Positions 10,153 to 18,616 are shown, numbered from the stretch's first letter. The stretch: DNA of 64,000 nt from JAZGGS01 sp963749485 (GCA_963749485.1 CAVVMV010000018.1:58815-122814); one strand, 5' to 3'. The notes: a model not told the origin generated them from the sequence alone. Numbers and translations: made by a program.

Positions 10153-10764
10153 TCAAACCTTACTTTTCTTTTTTCTTAAATAAAATCTGATGATGAAGAA
10201 CAAAACTACAACTATTGTAATTCCGATTACAATATTAGTGTAAGTGGTAAGATATTGATCAACAAGTTCAACATTGTCTCCAAAGATATAACCGAGATAC
10301 AAAATAAGTGCATTCCACGCAAAAGCAGAAATAGTAGAAAGAATTATGGTTCTTTTAACATCGAGATGGCTTAACCCGGCAAAGAAGGAGATTACCGCGC
10401 GTGTGCCGGGCATAAACCTGTTTGCCAAAATAATTCCATAACCATATTTCTTAAACCAAATTTCAACTTTATCAATTGCATCAATCGGGATAAATTTAAA
10501 TTTACCTGTATGAATAAATTTTTTATCAACCGTAGAACCTATATAAAACAAAACCATAAACCCTATAACAGTTCCAATACTTGTTAAAATTAATGTTGGG
10601 ATAAAATGAATTGCTCCGGTTGCAATAAGTGTACCGCCGACAACTACCACAAGATCACTCGGGGAAGGAGGAAATACATTCTCAATAAATGCAAATAAAA
10701 AAAGTGTGATATAAATCCAAATGGGGGAAAAGGATGAGATCTCGGTAAGGATAGATTCAAACAT
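10153..10764 (-). CDS. DedA-family (VTT/SNARE-associated) membrane protein
   Basis: This is a 203-residue polytopic membrane protein of the DedA family, whose members are linked to undecaprenyl-phosphate or phospholipid transport and membrane homeostasis. The signature ENVFPPSPSD is near residue 28. The re-entrant loop region is NRFMPGTRAVISFFAGL. The C-terminus has a last helix and a basic tail (YLRKKKSKV). It sits between ispF (2 bases away) and lnt in a leftward run of envelope and isoprenoid genes. Isoprenoid synthesis and carrier-lipid recycling would fit as neighbours, but the transported lipid is not deducible. Confidence 0.88.
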   Translation of the reverse strand: MFESILTEISSFSPIWIYITLFLFAFIENVFPPSPSDLVVVVGGTLIATGAIHFIPTLILTSIGTVIGFMVLFYIGSTVDKKFIHTGKFKFIPIDAIDKVEIWFKKYGYGIILANRFMPGTRAVISFFAGLSHLDVKRTIILSTISAFAWNALILYLGYIFGDNVELVDQYLTTYTNIVIGITIVVVLFFIIRFYLRKKKSKV

Positions 10765-10766
10765 TT

Positions 10767-11249
10767 TTAACTTCTTTTAACGACAGTTACAGTGGCAAAA
10801 ACTGCTATGCCTTCTTCTCTTCCTACAAATCCTAGTCTCTCTGTAGTTGTAGCTTTTATGGAGATCTGTTCCATTTCTGTATAAAGCATTGATGCAACAT
10901 TTTTTCTCATCCTATCAATGTAAGCAGAAAGCTTCGGTTGCTGTAATGCAATTACAACATCAAGATTGCCAAGAAAATAATCTTTTTCTTTAACAAGTTT
11001 ATAAGCTTCAATCAAAAATGATGAGCTGTCTGCATTCTTATATTTATTATCGGAATCGGGAAAGTGTTTGCCAATATCTCCCAGAGCCAATGAACCAAGG
11101 AGCGCATCAGTAATTGCGTGAAGAACAGCATCAGCATCTGAATGACCTGCTAAACCTTTTTCAAAGGGAATCTCAATCCCACCGAGTATTAGTTTCCTGC
11201 GTTTTGTAAAAGCATGAACATCAAATCCAATCCCAGTTCTAAAATTCAT
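10767..11249 (-). CDS. ispF: 2-C-methyl-D-erythritol 2,4-cyclodiphosphate synthase
   Basis: It is the fifth enzyme of the non-mevalonate (MEP) isoprenoid pathway and releases CMP while forming the cyclodiphosphate. From the ATG at 11249 the protein starts MNFRTGIGFDVHAF, with the metal-binding DVH. LAGHSDADAVLHAITDALLG supplies the third ligand, GDIGKHFPDSD follows, and the C-terminal TTERLGFVGREEGIA is diagnostic. A TTG at 11267 is possible, but the family normally begins a few residues before GFDVH. No other MEP gene is in the window. The frame is intact. Confidence 0.95.
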   Translation of the reverse strand: MNFRTGIGFDVHAFTKRRKLILGGIEIPFEKGLAGHSDADAVLHAITDALLGSLALGDIGKHFPDSDNKYKNADSSSFLIEAYKLVKEKDYFLGNLDVVIALQQPKLSAYIDRMRKNVASMLYTEMEQISIKATTTERLGFVGREEGIAVFATVTVVKRS

Positions 11250-11269
11250 ATATGATTCTGTTTTCAATT

Positions 11270-11542
11270 TTATTTTATATCAAAAGTATTAAATTTATTC
11301 AGCGGTTCCTGCCAATCTACTCTGCAGTTTTTTACAGCAGCGTGAATTGGACCCACTTTTAATTTGCTTATTAAATCTTCAATCAAAGCCTGCTCTCCTT
11401 CCACCACTGTAAGCACTTCGCCGCTAAAAAGGTTTTCGGAGAAACCATTTAAATCAAGTCTTCTTGCTTCTCTAAGTACAAAATACCTGTAACCTACACC
11501 CTGCACCAAACCGTTCACTAATATTTCTGCTCTCACTTTCAT
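11270..11542 (-). CDS. acyP: Acylphosphatase
   Basis: A small (~90-residue) cytoplasmic enzyme that hydrolyses acyl phosphates. VNGLVQGVGYRYFVLREAR holds the phosphate-loop motif GxVQGVGYR with the catalytic arginine, and FSGEVLTVVEGE follows. The asparagine usually at LxGxVxN is seen as DLNGFSEN, a slightly divergent form. Start is taken as the ATG at 11542 directly after a TTG. The gene lies 20 bases before ispF in the leftward era-acyP-ispF-dedA run. Confidence 0.9.
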   Translation of the reverse strand: MKVRAEILVNGLVQGVGYRYFVLREARRLDLNGFSENLFSGEVLTVVEGEQALIEDLISKLKVGPIHAAVKNCRVDWQEPLNKFNTFDIK

Positions 11543-11648
11543 CAATTTAGTTCTAATTACTCTAAAATCTTTAGTTGATTGAAAAGAAAATTAGATAATT
11601 TTTAACTTTCTACAAAAAGAATGCTGCTTACAAAAAATAGTACGCGGT

Positions 11649-12560
11649 TCATTTATTTTTATCGGGTGTGTAACCGAATGATTTCAAAAAGCTTTCGCTG
11701 GAGCGCCATTTTTTTCTAACTTTAACTCTCAACTCCAGGAACACATCTTTTCCTAAAAATTCTTCAATAGATTCTCTGGCTGTCTGACCAAGGTTTTTAA
11801 TTGCAGCACCTCGCTTTCCAATAATTATTGCCTTCTGGCTATCCTTTTCAACTACAATCTCTGCGCTTATGTAATCTTTACTGTTTTCTCTTTCTTTAAA
11901 TTCTTCAATAAGAACCTCGCAGCTGTAAGGTACTTCCTCGCTATACTGCTCAAGAATAGTTTCACGAATAAGCTCTGTAACAAAAAATCTTTCGTTCTGT
12001 GTTGCCACAATATCATCAGGGTAAAACTTTGGTCCTTCCGGCAAATATTCATCTATTGTCTGCAGGAGTTTTTGCGTGTTAAAGTTTTGCAATGCTGAAA
12101 GTGGAATTATTTCATCAAACTTTCCGGATTTTTCAAAATGTTCCAAAATAATTTTTACTCTATCCTGCGGCAGAAGATCAATTTTATTCAGAACGAGTAT
12201 TTTCTTAACAGGCGCCTTTAAAATACTCTCTTTTACGTAGCTATTATTTAGAGCTTTATTTCCTGCCGGATCAACTTCAACATCCAATAGCAGCACAATA
12301 ACATCAGCATCCCTGCCAGAGAGCCTTACGTCATCCATCATCTTTTCCTGAAGAAGATATGCTGGATCAAGAATGCCGGGAGTATCGATAAAAATAACCT
12401 GGAAATTTTCTTCACTTAGAATTCCAAGAATCCTTTTACGGGTAGTCTGGGGTTTTAAATTAGTAATAGAAATCTTTTGCCCGAGCAAAGTATTTAGTAA
12501 AGTTGATTTACCTGCATTGGGCAATCCAAGTATAGCAACATAACCTGATTTATGAATCAT
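11649..12560 (-). CDS. era: GTPase Era
   Basis: This essential GTPase binds 16S rRNA and acts in late 30S subunit maturation. The 303-residue protein has G1 at residues 12-19 (GLPNAGKS), the switch region LKPQTTRKRILGI, G3 as DTPG and G4 as NKID. The C-terminal KH domain has the IIGKRGAAIK loop and ends KVRKKWRSSESFLKSFGY. All are in a single intact frame of normal length. The ATG start gives the usual short lead before the P-loop. It is the first gene of the run toward lnt; 109 bases separate it from the anti-sigma gene. Confidence 0.96.
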   Translation of the reverse strand: MIHKSGYVAILGLPNAGKSTLLNTLLGQKISITNLKPQTTRKRILGILSEENFQVIFIDTPGILDPAYLLQEKMMDDVRLSGRDADVIVLLLDVEVDPAGNKALNNSYVKESILKAPVKKILVLNKIDLLPQDRVKIILEHFEKSGKFDEIIPLSALQNFNTQKLLQTIDEYLPEGPKFYPDDIVATQNERFFVTELIRETILEQYSEEVPYSCEVLIEEFKERENSKDYISAEIVVEKDSQKAIIIGKRGAAIKNLGQTARESIEEFLGKDVFLELRVKVRKKWRSSESFLKSFGYTPDKNK

Positions 12561-12669
12561 TCATCAACTGGAAAAATTTTTAATTGTTTGATTACAATTT
12601 ATTGAAGGAATGGTAACATTAAAAGGTGAAATGATAAACGGTTCAAAATAAAATAACGGCAAATAAAGA

Positions 12670-13191
12670 CTAAGTGCTTAAATTTGCCTTATTCCGCTTT
12701 TGGTTTTCAAAGAAGAAATAACCGGAGATCATTATTCCAAGCGAAAAGACTAAACCAATAATAGATAGATTTTTTGAACTAAAAATCTTCTTTAACTCGT
12801 AAATTAATCCATTGCTTACCTGGTGTACAGTTTCTGTTACCTGGATTGATTCGGTTTGAGGTGAAGAAGTGGAAATAATTGCTGTGGCGACATAAGCTAC
12901 AATACCAACACATATTAAGATAAAAATCGATGCAATTACAAAAACAAAATATTTTTGATTACGTGGCAATTCAAATTTTTTATTGAGTTTGGAAATTACA
13001 ATCTGGGTAAAGTCTTGGCTGGTTTCATCTTCCTTTAATTGAGAGAGCTCATCATGGATAATTTTAAGAGCCCTAAAATTTTGCCTGTCACTTTCAGAAC
13101 TTGCCAGTATTTTTTCAATCTCTTTCCTTTTCTGTTCGTTCAGATTACCATCCAGGTAATCATTCAGAATTTCATCGGTTAATAAATTCAT
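12670..13191 (-). CDS. Putative anti-sigma factor, membrane protein
   Basis: I do not recognise a named family, but position and shape suggest an anti-sigma factor. The 173-residue protein has a soluble N-terminal helical part (DEILNDYLDGNLNEQKRKEI) resembling anti-sigma domains, a membrane helix near residues 80-105 (YFVFVIASIFILICVGIVAY) and a second hydrophobic helix near 145-160. It lacks the HxxxCxxC zinc motif of ZAS anti-sigma factors. The start ATG overlaps the sigma stop by four bases (ATGA), as for co-translated sigma/anti-sigma pairs. What signal it senses is not visible. Confidence 0.72.
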   Translation of the reverse strand: MNLLTDEILNDYLDGNLNEQKRKEIEKILASSESDRQNFRALKIIHDELSQLKEDETSQDFTQIVISKLNKKFELPRNQKYFVFVIASIFILICVGIVAYVATAIISTSSPQTESIQVTETVHQVSNGLIYELKKIFSSKNLSIIGLVFSLGIMISGYFFFENQKRNKANLST

Positions 13192-13754
13192 ACCAGCTCC
13201 TTAACAAGATCTTTTTCAACTATTAAATCTTTCAAAGCATTCCTTGATCGGTGAAGAACTACTTTTACATTTGAAACTGAGATTTCTAAAATTTCACTAA
13301 TTTCTTCGCAGCTCATTTCATTCAAATAATAAAGATTTATAACAGTTGCAAACCTTTCCGGTAATTGGTTTACAAGATCATTAACAAAAACAGAAAGATC
13401 TTTTTTTTCAGAACTTCTAAAATCATAGTCACTTTTTAAATCAAAATGGTCATCCACTGAAGACATTTCGTTTTCCGTCTTCCTCTTTTTTGATGAAAGT
13501 TTTGTTAATGCTGTATTATACACTATCCTGTAAAACCATGTTGAAAATTTTGCTTCTCCTTTAAAACTACTTAGTGAATTATAAGCTTTTAGGAAACAAT
13601 CTTGTAATGTTTCTTCTGCATCCTGTTCGTTCTTCAGCATTCTTTTCAGCAAGGAAAAAGCTTTGTTTTTGTATCTATCAACAATAATTCCATAATCCGC
13701 CTGGTTTCCGCGTATTACAGAATCTAATATCTCCTGATCAGAAAATTTGTTCAT
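13188..13754 (-). CDS. ECF RNA polymerase sigma factor (sigma-70 family)
   Basis: This is an extracytoplasmic-function sigma factor of 188 residues. Region 2 spans roughly residues 20-80 (NEQDAEETLQDCFLKAYNSL, then FKGEAKFSTWFYRIVYNTA). Region 4 is near 130-180 (LPERFATVINLYYLNEMSCE, then EISVSNVKVVLHRSR, the -35 recognition helix). A charged linker separates them. It overlaps the putative anti-sigma gene by four bases. The gap in front of it holds a promoter-like TGTAACC-N17-GTCATAA reading toward this gene, so it probably activates its own transcription. The distance from that -10 element to the ATG is only a few bases, giving a nearly leaderless message. Confidence 0.93.
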   Translation of the reverse strand: MNKFSDQEILDSVIRGNQADYGIIVDRYKNKAFSLLKRMLKNEQDAEETLQDCFLKAYNSLSSFKGEAKFSTWFYRIVYNTALTKLSSKKRKTENEMSSVDDHFDLKSDYDFRSSEKKDLSVFVNDLVNQLPERFATVINLYYLNEMSCEEISEILEISVSNVKVVLHRSRNALKDLIVEKDLVKELV

Positions 13755-13760
13755 CTGAAT

Positions 13761-13791
13761 TTATGACTAAAAAAGATTTAAATAGGTTACA
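13761..13791 (-). promoter_or_regulatory. ECF-type promoter before the sigma gene
   Basis: On the minus strand TGTAACC and GTCATAA are separated by 17 bases. The same two elements occur twice on the other strand of this gap. The -35 half resembles the GTAAC class used by ECF sigma factors such as SigX. The -10 half ends only six bases before the sigma ATG at 13754, so the mRNA would have almost no leader. Confidence 0.6.
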
Positions 13792-13857
13792 ACAAACCGC
13801 ATCTTCAAATTACAATGAGAAGTTATTCAACAAAAATCGTAAATGCAATTTTACAAT

Positions 13858-13887
13858 TGTAACCTTCTGCTCAAAACGGAGTCATAA
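13858..13887 (+). promoter_or_regulatory. ECF-type promoter 1 before the DUF6249 gene
   Basis: TGTAACC-N16-GTCATAA on the plus strand, matching the element in front of the divergent sigma gene. It lies 86 bases upstream of the DUF6249 start and is the distal of two tandem copies. Confidence 0.55.
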
Positions 13888-13912
13888 TTAGTAAATAACA
13901 AATAGAGCCAAT

Positions 13913-13944
13913 TGTAACCAGTTTGAAATAGAGTTTAGTCATAA
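13913..13944 (+). promoter_or_regulatory. ECF-type promoter 2 before the DUF6249 gene
   Basis: TGTAACC-N18-GTCATAA on the plus strand, proximal copy. Its -10 half is 28 bases before the DUF6249 ATG, with an AAGGAG ribosome-binding site between them. The spacer is one or two bases longer than in the other two copies. Confidence 0.55.
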
Positions 13945-13972
13945 GTATCAGATAACAAAAAAGGAGTTAAAG

Positions 13973-14331
13973 ATGGAAGGCACAATAGCAGTATTTATAC
14001 CAATAATAATGTTGCTGGTTATTGGATTGATTTTCGTTACTTATTTTTATTTCAAATCCCGTGAACGACAAATGCTTATTGAGAAGGGATTATCAGCCGA
14101 AGATATAAAACAGTTTTTCGAAAAGAAAAAGAGATCATTTTGTTTTAATAAAAATAGGAATAATTTCAATTTTCTTCGGAATTGGACTTAGGTTTAGGAA
14201 TGATTTCTGGTAGCGATGAAGGAACGAGAGAAATATATATGCCTGCAAGTATCTTCATATTTACTGGGCTAGGATTTGTTGTTGCAAACCTGGTTGGTAA
14301 TAAAATGCGAGAAAAATATAAAGTCGGATAA
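13973..14331 (+). CDS. DUF6249-type small membrane protein, one frameshift
   Basis: The first segment reads IAVFIPIIMLLVIGLIFVTY (one helix), then FKSRERQMLIEKGLSAEDIK, a conserved cytoplasmic stretch of this family. An indel near 14135-14145 shifts the frame. The continuation ISIFFGIGLGLGMISGSDEG and IFIFTGLGFVVANLVGNKMR gives two further helices and a stop at 14331. The product is about 120 residues with three helices. Proteins of this kind are commonly found beside ECF sigma genes in Bacteroidota; their function is unknown. A strong AAGGAG site precedes the ATG. The two ECF-type promoters upstream suggest it is a direct target of the neighbouring sigma factor. Confidence 0.78.
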
Positions 14332-14347
14332 TAATTAAAATTTAAAA

Positions 14348-14370
14348 TTCCCCTCTCTTTGGGAGGGGAT
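14348..14370 (-). terminator. Hairpin between convergent DUF6249 and trxB genes
   Basis: CCCCTC (14350-14355) pairs with GAGGGG (14363-14368), extended by one T-A pair. On the minus strand the stem is followed by ATTTTAAATTTTAAT, a weak U-rich tract. It suits termination of trxB; in the plus direction no T-run follows. Confidence 0.5.
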
Positions 14371-14417
14371 AAGGTTTCCCTCAAAAAAAATATTTACGAA
14401 ATATAACAACGATGATT

Positions 14418-15364
14418 CTACTTCTGTTCTTCAAGCCATCTTTCAGCATCAAGAGCTGCCATACAACCAGTTCCGGCTGCTGTAACTGCCTGCCTGTATT
14501 TACTATCTGCAACATCACCGGCAGCAAAAACACCTTCAATGTTTGTGTAAGTTGAACCTGGTTTTACTTTTAAGATAACCAACCTCATCCATATCAAGCA
14601 TGCCTTTAAAAAGTGATGTATTGGGTTTGTGTCCAATTCCTATAAATAGTCCGTCTGCTGCAAGTTCTTCAGTTGAATGATCTTTCGTATCTTCCAAAAT
14701 AACGCCGGTCATTTTCTTTTCTGCCATTTTCTTCTACACCAACAACTTCTTTAATAACTTTATTCAATAAGAATTTAATTTTGGGATTTTTCTTTGCGCG
14801 TTCTATCATATGCTTTGAAGCTCTTAATCCTTCACGCCTGTGAACTATAGTAACTTCTTTTGCATGATTGGTAAGATAGGTTGCCTCTTCCATTGCAGTA
14901 TCACCCGCGCCAACAACCAGCACTTTCTGATCTTTAAAAAAGAATCCATCACAAGTGGCACATGCAGAAACGCCATATCCCATGTAATAGCTTTCGCTTT
15001 CCAATCCTAACAATTTTGCAGAAGCACCGGTTGCAATAATTACTGCATCAGCAGTATACTCTTCATCATTAGATTTTAATTTGAATGGTCTCTGGGAGAA
15101 ATCAACTTCTGTAATTTGTTTAAATAAACATTCCGTACCAAACCTTTGAACCTGTTTGCGCATCGTATCCATAAGCTCGGGACCCATCACTCCATTTTCA
15201 AAACCGGGATAATTTTCAACGTCGGTTGTAATTGTTAACTGCCCGCCGGGCTGCATTCCTTCAAACAAAACCGGTTTCAGGTTTGCTCTTGCAGTGTAAA
15301 GTGCAGCAGTAAATCCAGCCGGACCTGAGCCAATTATTATAACTTTATGATGATTATCAGACAT
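14418..15364 (-). CDS. trxB: Thioredoxin reductase, two frameshifts
   Basis: This NADPH-dependent flavoenzyme reduces thioredoxin. The N-terminal segment has the FAD motif VIIIGSGPAGFTAALYTAR, GGQLTITTDVENYPGF, the redox-active CATC within GVSACATCDGFFF, and the NADPH motif VVGAGDTAMEEATYL. A short middle piece has GLFIGIGHKPNT. The last piece has GVFAAGDVADSKYRQAVTAAG, the second FAD-contact motif. Indels near 14720 and 14580 separate them. The summed length of about 315 residues is typical. It is 108 bases downstream of queG on the same strand and is followed by a hairpin. Confidence 0.95.
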
Positions 15365-15472
15365 TTAAATACCTCTGGTTAAAGTGATCAATTATAGTTT
15401 AAATTCTTTTCAAATTTGATTCAGCAAATTTAATAAAGTTTCAGGATTTGTTTGATTGGTGATATTGAGCAA

Positions 15473-16400
15473 CTATTTCTTTTTTAAAAGGAACTCTGCA
15501 TTTCTTTTAAGACCTTTTAACTTCGTTCTTTTTACAGGACTGAGTTTGAATTTTTCTCTAAAATCAGTTTCATTCATTTTCAGAACTTCTTCAAGGTTCA
15601 TTTCTTTAATTTTGGGGTGAAGAAAATCTTTAATGTGAGTTGGGCTGGAGAATTTTTTATTCCAGGGACAAACATCCTGGCAAATATCACAACCGAAAAG
15701 CCAACCATCAAATTTTCCTATAAATTTATCAGAGATTTCACCCTTGTTTTCAATGGTTAAATAGGAAATGCATTTATTAGAATCCACAACATAATCAGAA
15801 ACTATTGCATCAGTTGGACAGGCATCAATACAAGCAGTGCAGCTTCCACAGAAATCTGGGATCTGTTCTGTGTAATCAAAAATTGAGTTGGTAATTATAT
15901 TCGCAATGAAGATCCAACTGCCAAATTCCCTGTTTATTATGTTTGAATGTTTTCCCATCCAACCAATTCCTGAATTCACTGCCCACGCTTTATCCATTAC
16001 AGGACCTGTATCTACGTATGAAAGAGATTCAAAATCAGGATCGCATTCCTTAAGTTCGGCTTCAAGTTCATCCAGCATAGCCCATATAATTAAATGATAA
16101 TCTTTTCCCCAGGCATACCTGGATATTTTCCCATAAGAATCATCCTGTGAGTAAAGCTCATCGGTAAAATAATTTACTGCAAGAGAAATTACACTTTTTG
16201 CCGAGGAAAGAATTTTAGATATGTCATCTTCGCTTCTCCCTGTTTCGTTCCATATATTCCATCGTTGCATGGTAACCACTTTTCAGCCATTGCTCTAAGT
16301 TATCAGTTTCAACATTTAATTCTTCAGCTTTAGCAAAACCAACAAGATCAAAGCCGGTAGCTTTCGCTTTCTGAACTACTAATTCATTTGTGAGTTTCAT
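15473..16400 (-). CDS. queG: Epoxyqueuosine reductase, one frameshift
   Basis: It catalyses the last step of queuosine synthesis in tRNA, reducing epoxyqueuosine with a cobalamin cofactor and two 4Fe-4S clusters. The body has DTGPVMDKAWAVNSGIGWMG, the ferredoxin motif CGSCTACIDACPTDAI and a second cluster CDICQDVCPWN. The true N-terminus is in another frame: an ATG at 16400 starts MKLTNELVVQKAKATGFDLV and runs to an indel near 16255, where ..NREKR joins EDDISKIL. That gives about 309 residues, the usual length. It lies 12 bases after the Rieske gene in a leftward run of Fe-S and redox genes. Confidence 0.93.
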
Positions 16401-16412
16401 CTGGTTGAGTGA

Positions 16413-16775
16413 TTACCAATTCAACTTTTTCTGATTGACTTTAACATAAACATCATCGCCAACTAATTTTACCTTATAAGTTTCCAATCCATTACTGCCG
16501 GAAGGTTTTTTACCTGTTTTAATATCGAATTTCCAGCCGTGCGATGGACAAACTACGCAATTGTCTTCCAGGAAACCTTCGAAAATTAGTGCGGTGTGCT
16601 GATGCGGGCAGATATTACTTAATGCGTGAACTTTACCATCAATCTTAAAGAGCGCAATTTCAACATCATCAATTAAGAATCTTTTACCTCTACCATCCTG
16701 CAGGTCATCTAGAGAGCATACCTTCTGGTAGCTCTCATCTTCAAGCTTTTTCAAAATTTCTGAATGTTTTATCAA
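16413..16775 (-). CDS. Rieske [2Fe-2S] domain protein (NirD-like ferredoxin)
   Basis: This small (~120-residue) soluble protein has the two Rieske motifs CPHQHTAL and CPSHGWKFD, giving the two cysteines and two histidines of a 2Fe-2S centre, then a GKKPSG stretch. It lacks a membrane anchor and so resembles NirD or dioxygenase-type ferredoxins, not the cytochrome bc1 subunit. The reading frame starts at a TTG inside the last 35 bases of the metallo-beta-lactamase-fold gene, so the two are probably co-translated. The redox partner is unknown; a direct link with the upstream hydrolase is inference from the overlap. Confidence 0.86.
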   Translation of the reverse strand: MIKHSEILKKLEDESYQKVCSLDDLQDGRGKRFLIDDVEIALFKIDGKVHALSNICPHQHTALIFEGFLEDNCVVCPSHGWKFDIKTGKKPSGSNGLETYKVKLVGDDVYVKVNQKKLNW

Positions 16776-17593
16776 CTCGTATTCCTTTATCAGTATGTTT
16801 CACTGTAGCAAATGCAATTTCCGGATCATGCCCGAAAAAGAGGAGCCAGTTCTCATCAGCTGCCTGTTGTAATAAGTTTGCTTTTTCTTTCATTGTTACA
16901 AGTGGTTGAAGATCGTAACCCATTATGTAAGGAATGGGAATGTGCGAAACAAAAGGAAAAAGATCGCAGCAGTAAACTAAAGTGTTTGCTGAATCGGATA
17001 TTTTCAGCATCTGCTGTCCGAATGTATGACCATTGATTACCATAAAGTCGATTTCATCATCAAGGCAGGCATCACCAATTGTAAAACTTAAAACACCTTC
17101 TTCAAACAATGGAACAAAATTACTTTTTATATAACTTCCTTTATCTCTATCCGATGGCTGAACAGCCCAATCATAATTTTGCTTTTGAACAAAGTAGCGT
17201 GCGTTCGGAAATGCCGGAACAAGTTTGCCTTTTTCCAGTTTTGTAGAGCCGCCGCAATGATCAAAATGAAGATGTGTTAAGATAACATCTGTTATATCAT
17301 CCGCTTTAAGACCATGAGCTGCAAGTCCTTTTTCCATGCTTGTATTGTTGTCAACATCATAAATTCTTTTTTTCCTTGTCATTCCATTTATCCCCCATTC
17401 CAACATCCACAATGATCTTTCTATCTTCACTTTCAAGCAGAAGATTACGAGTTGCCAGTTTTACCCGGTTGCTTTCATCGGCGGGATTTGTTTTTTGCCA
17501 GAGCGGTTTTGGGATAATTCCAAACATCGCTCCGCCATCCAATCCAAAATAACCGGATTCAATAATTTTCAATTTGTACTTACCAATTTTCAT
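16741..17593 (-). CDS. Metallo-beta-lactamase-fold hydrolase, one frameshift
   Basis: An MBL-fold metal-dependent hydrolase of about 285 residues. The N-terminal piece (17357-17593) includes GYFGLDGGAMFGIIPKPLW and RKIIVDVGMGDKW. The second piece has the metal motif THLHFDHCGG, then VINGHTFGQQMLKI, VYCCDLFPFVSHI and LLFFGHDPEIAFA, which supply the remaining histidine and aspartate ligands. An indel near 17385 breaks it. The substrate cannot be told from sequence; homologous proteins are annotated broadly as AHL lactonase-like. It overlaps the Rieske gene by 35 bases. Confidence 0.85.
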
Positions 17594-17652
17594 TTTTGTT
17601 TTTTACATTTTGTTTAACAGGTTTGTAAACTTAAGGAAGATTATAGAAATTC

Positions 17653-17680
17653 AAAAAAAAAGGCACCATAAGGTGCCTTT
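17653..17680 (-). terminator. Rho-independent terminator after ferredoxin gene
   Basis: A 9-bp stem AAAGGCACC/GGTGCCTTT (17659-17667 with 17672-17680, 4-base loop) is followed on the minus strand by a run of T (complement of the A-run 17653-17660). It lies 18 bases beyond the ferredoxin stop, separating it from the MBL/Rieske/queG genes. Confidence 0.85.
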
Positions 17681-17697
17681 AATAAAGCTTATAACTT

Positions 17698-18030
17698 TTA
17701 CCTTCCTAATCCATCCAAATATTCTTTCTTCTTCAATAGTTCATCTTCACTTTCTTCATGCTTAGGATCGGGCAAGCAGCAATCCACAGGACAAACAGCC
17801 GCACATTGCGGTTCATCGTGAAATCCTTTGCATTCTGTACATTTATCCGGTGAAATATAGAAAAACTCATCCGAATAAAAGCCTTCGGCTCCGGAAGGAG
17901 CAGCAGCGCCATCACCATAGGAGGTTCCGGCTAATTCCCATTCAACTCCGCCTTCATAAATTGCTGTATTCGGGCATTCAGGTTCGCAAGCACCACAATT
18001 AATGCACTCTTCCGTTATGTATATAGCCAT
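17698..18030 (-). CDS. fdx: 2[4Fe-4S] ferredoxin (YfhL/Fdx type)
   Basis: This 110-residue cytoplasmic electron carrier has two cluster motifs. CINCGACEPECPNTAI is near residue 9. The second is CTECKGFHDEPQCAAVCP, with the long spacing CxxCx8CxxxCP typical of YfhL/Allochromatium-type ferredoxins. An inserted segment rich in Gly and Ala (SYGDGAAAPSGAEGF) separates them, and a charged tail ends the protein. An AAAGGAG site precedes the ATG. It is closed by its own terminator, so it looks monocistronic. The frame is intact. Confidence 0.93.
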   Translation of the reverse strand: MAIYITEECINCGACEPECPNTAIYEGGVEWELAGTSYGDGAAAPSGAEGFYSDEFFYISPDKCTECKGFHDEPQCAAVCPVDCCLPDPKHEESEDELLKKKEYLDGLGR

Positions 18031-18099
18031 ATTTTTCTCCTTTAAACGATTAGCTTTCTAAATGACTGATTTTCACTAAATTAATTCAAATCGACCTCT

Positions 18100-18129
18100 C
18101 AATATTACAAAAATTCTTGTCTCGTTCAA
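18100..18129 (-). promoter_or_regulatory. Candidate promoter for ferredoxin
   Basis: On the minus strand TTG (18129-18127), a 19-base spacer and TAATATTG (18107-18100) approach the Bacteroidota TTG-N19-TAnnTTTG consensus, with one mismatch. The ATG is 70 bases further. Confidence 0.35.
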
Positions 18130-18268
18130 GATATATGGCGTTTTCTCAATACTATTGTATTAATTTATCACTTTTTAAACTAAAAATCGGATTTAAGGTA
18201 GAACCGGAAATAACTCAAGCCAACTCCAATCCGGAGAATTTAATTTTGTTGAAATAATTACTTATTAT

Positions 18269-18616
18269 TCAGATTTTTGTTCTAATAAGCCAATCAACTA
18301 AAGCCTGGAGTTCCTCATCGGTTCCTTTAAATCGTTTCATATGAGTTTTACCGTCTAAATCAGCTTCTTTTTTAACATACGCGCTTATCAAATTCAGCTT
18401 CATAACTATCAGCCAAGGTCAACCAGGTCTCCTCCAGCCATTTTACCGGTAGTGTTTTCAGCTTCAATTCCAACTGTTGAAACTGAATGACATTTAGCAC
18501 ATGTATTCGGTCAATAATCTCTGTCCTTCCGGATCATCGAATGAACTAAAGCTGAAACCAAGCACCAGCATTGCGCCAAGTGTTAAAGGAACTAATGGAT
18601 TAAAAATTTTCTTCAT
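18269..18616 (-). CDS. Small mono-heme c-type cytochrome, heavily frameshifted
   Basis: No single frame spans this gene, but joined frames give a coherent protein of about 115 residues. It begins MKKIFNPLVPLTLGAMLVLG (signal peptide) and FSFSSFDDPEGQ. A heme motif TCAKCHSVSTVGIEAENTTG follows, then KMAGGDLVDL and a C-terminal part KTHMKRFKGTDEELQALVDW ending LIRTKI at 18269. The CxxCH motif and the closing helix are those of periplasmic cytochrome c. At least three indels are needed, near 18515, 18410 and 18390. A well-matched promoter lies upstream. The gene is short enough that real decay cannot be excluded, but the surrounding error pattern suggests miscalls. Confidence 0.72.

Noticed and set aside
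14341..14390. GC-rich CCCCTC...GAGGGG stretch as a mobile or dispersed repeat
   Set aside because: It resembles intergenic repeats seen in other genomes, but no second copy was noticed in this window; kept only as a probable terminator.
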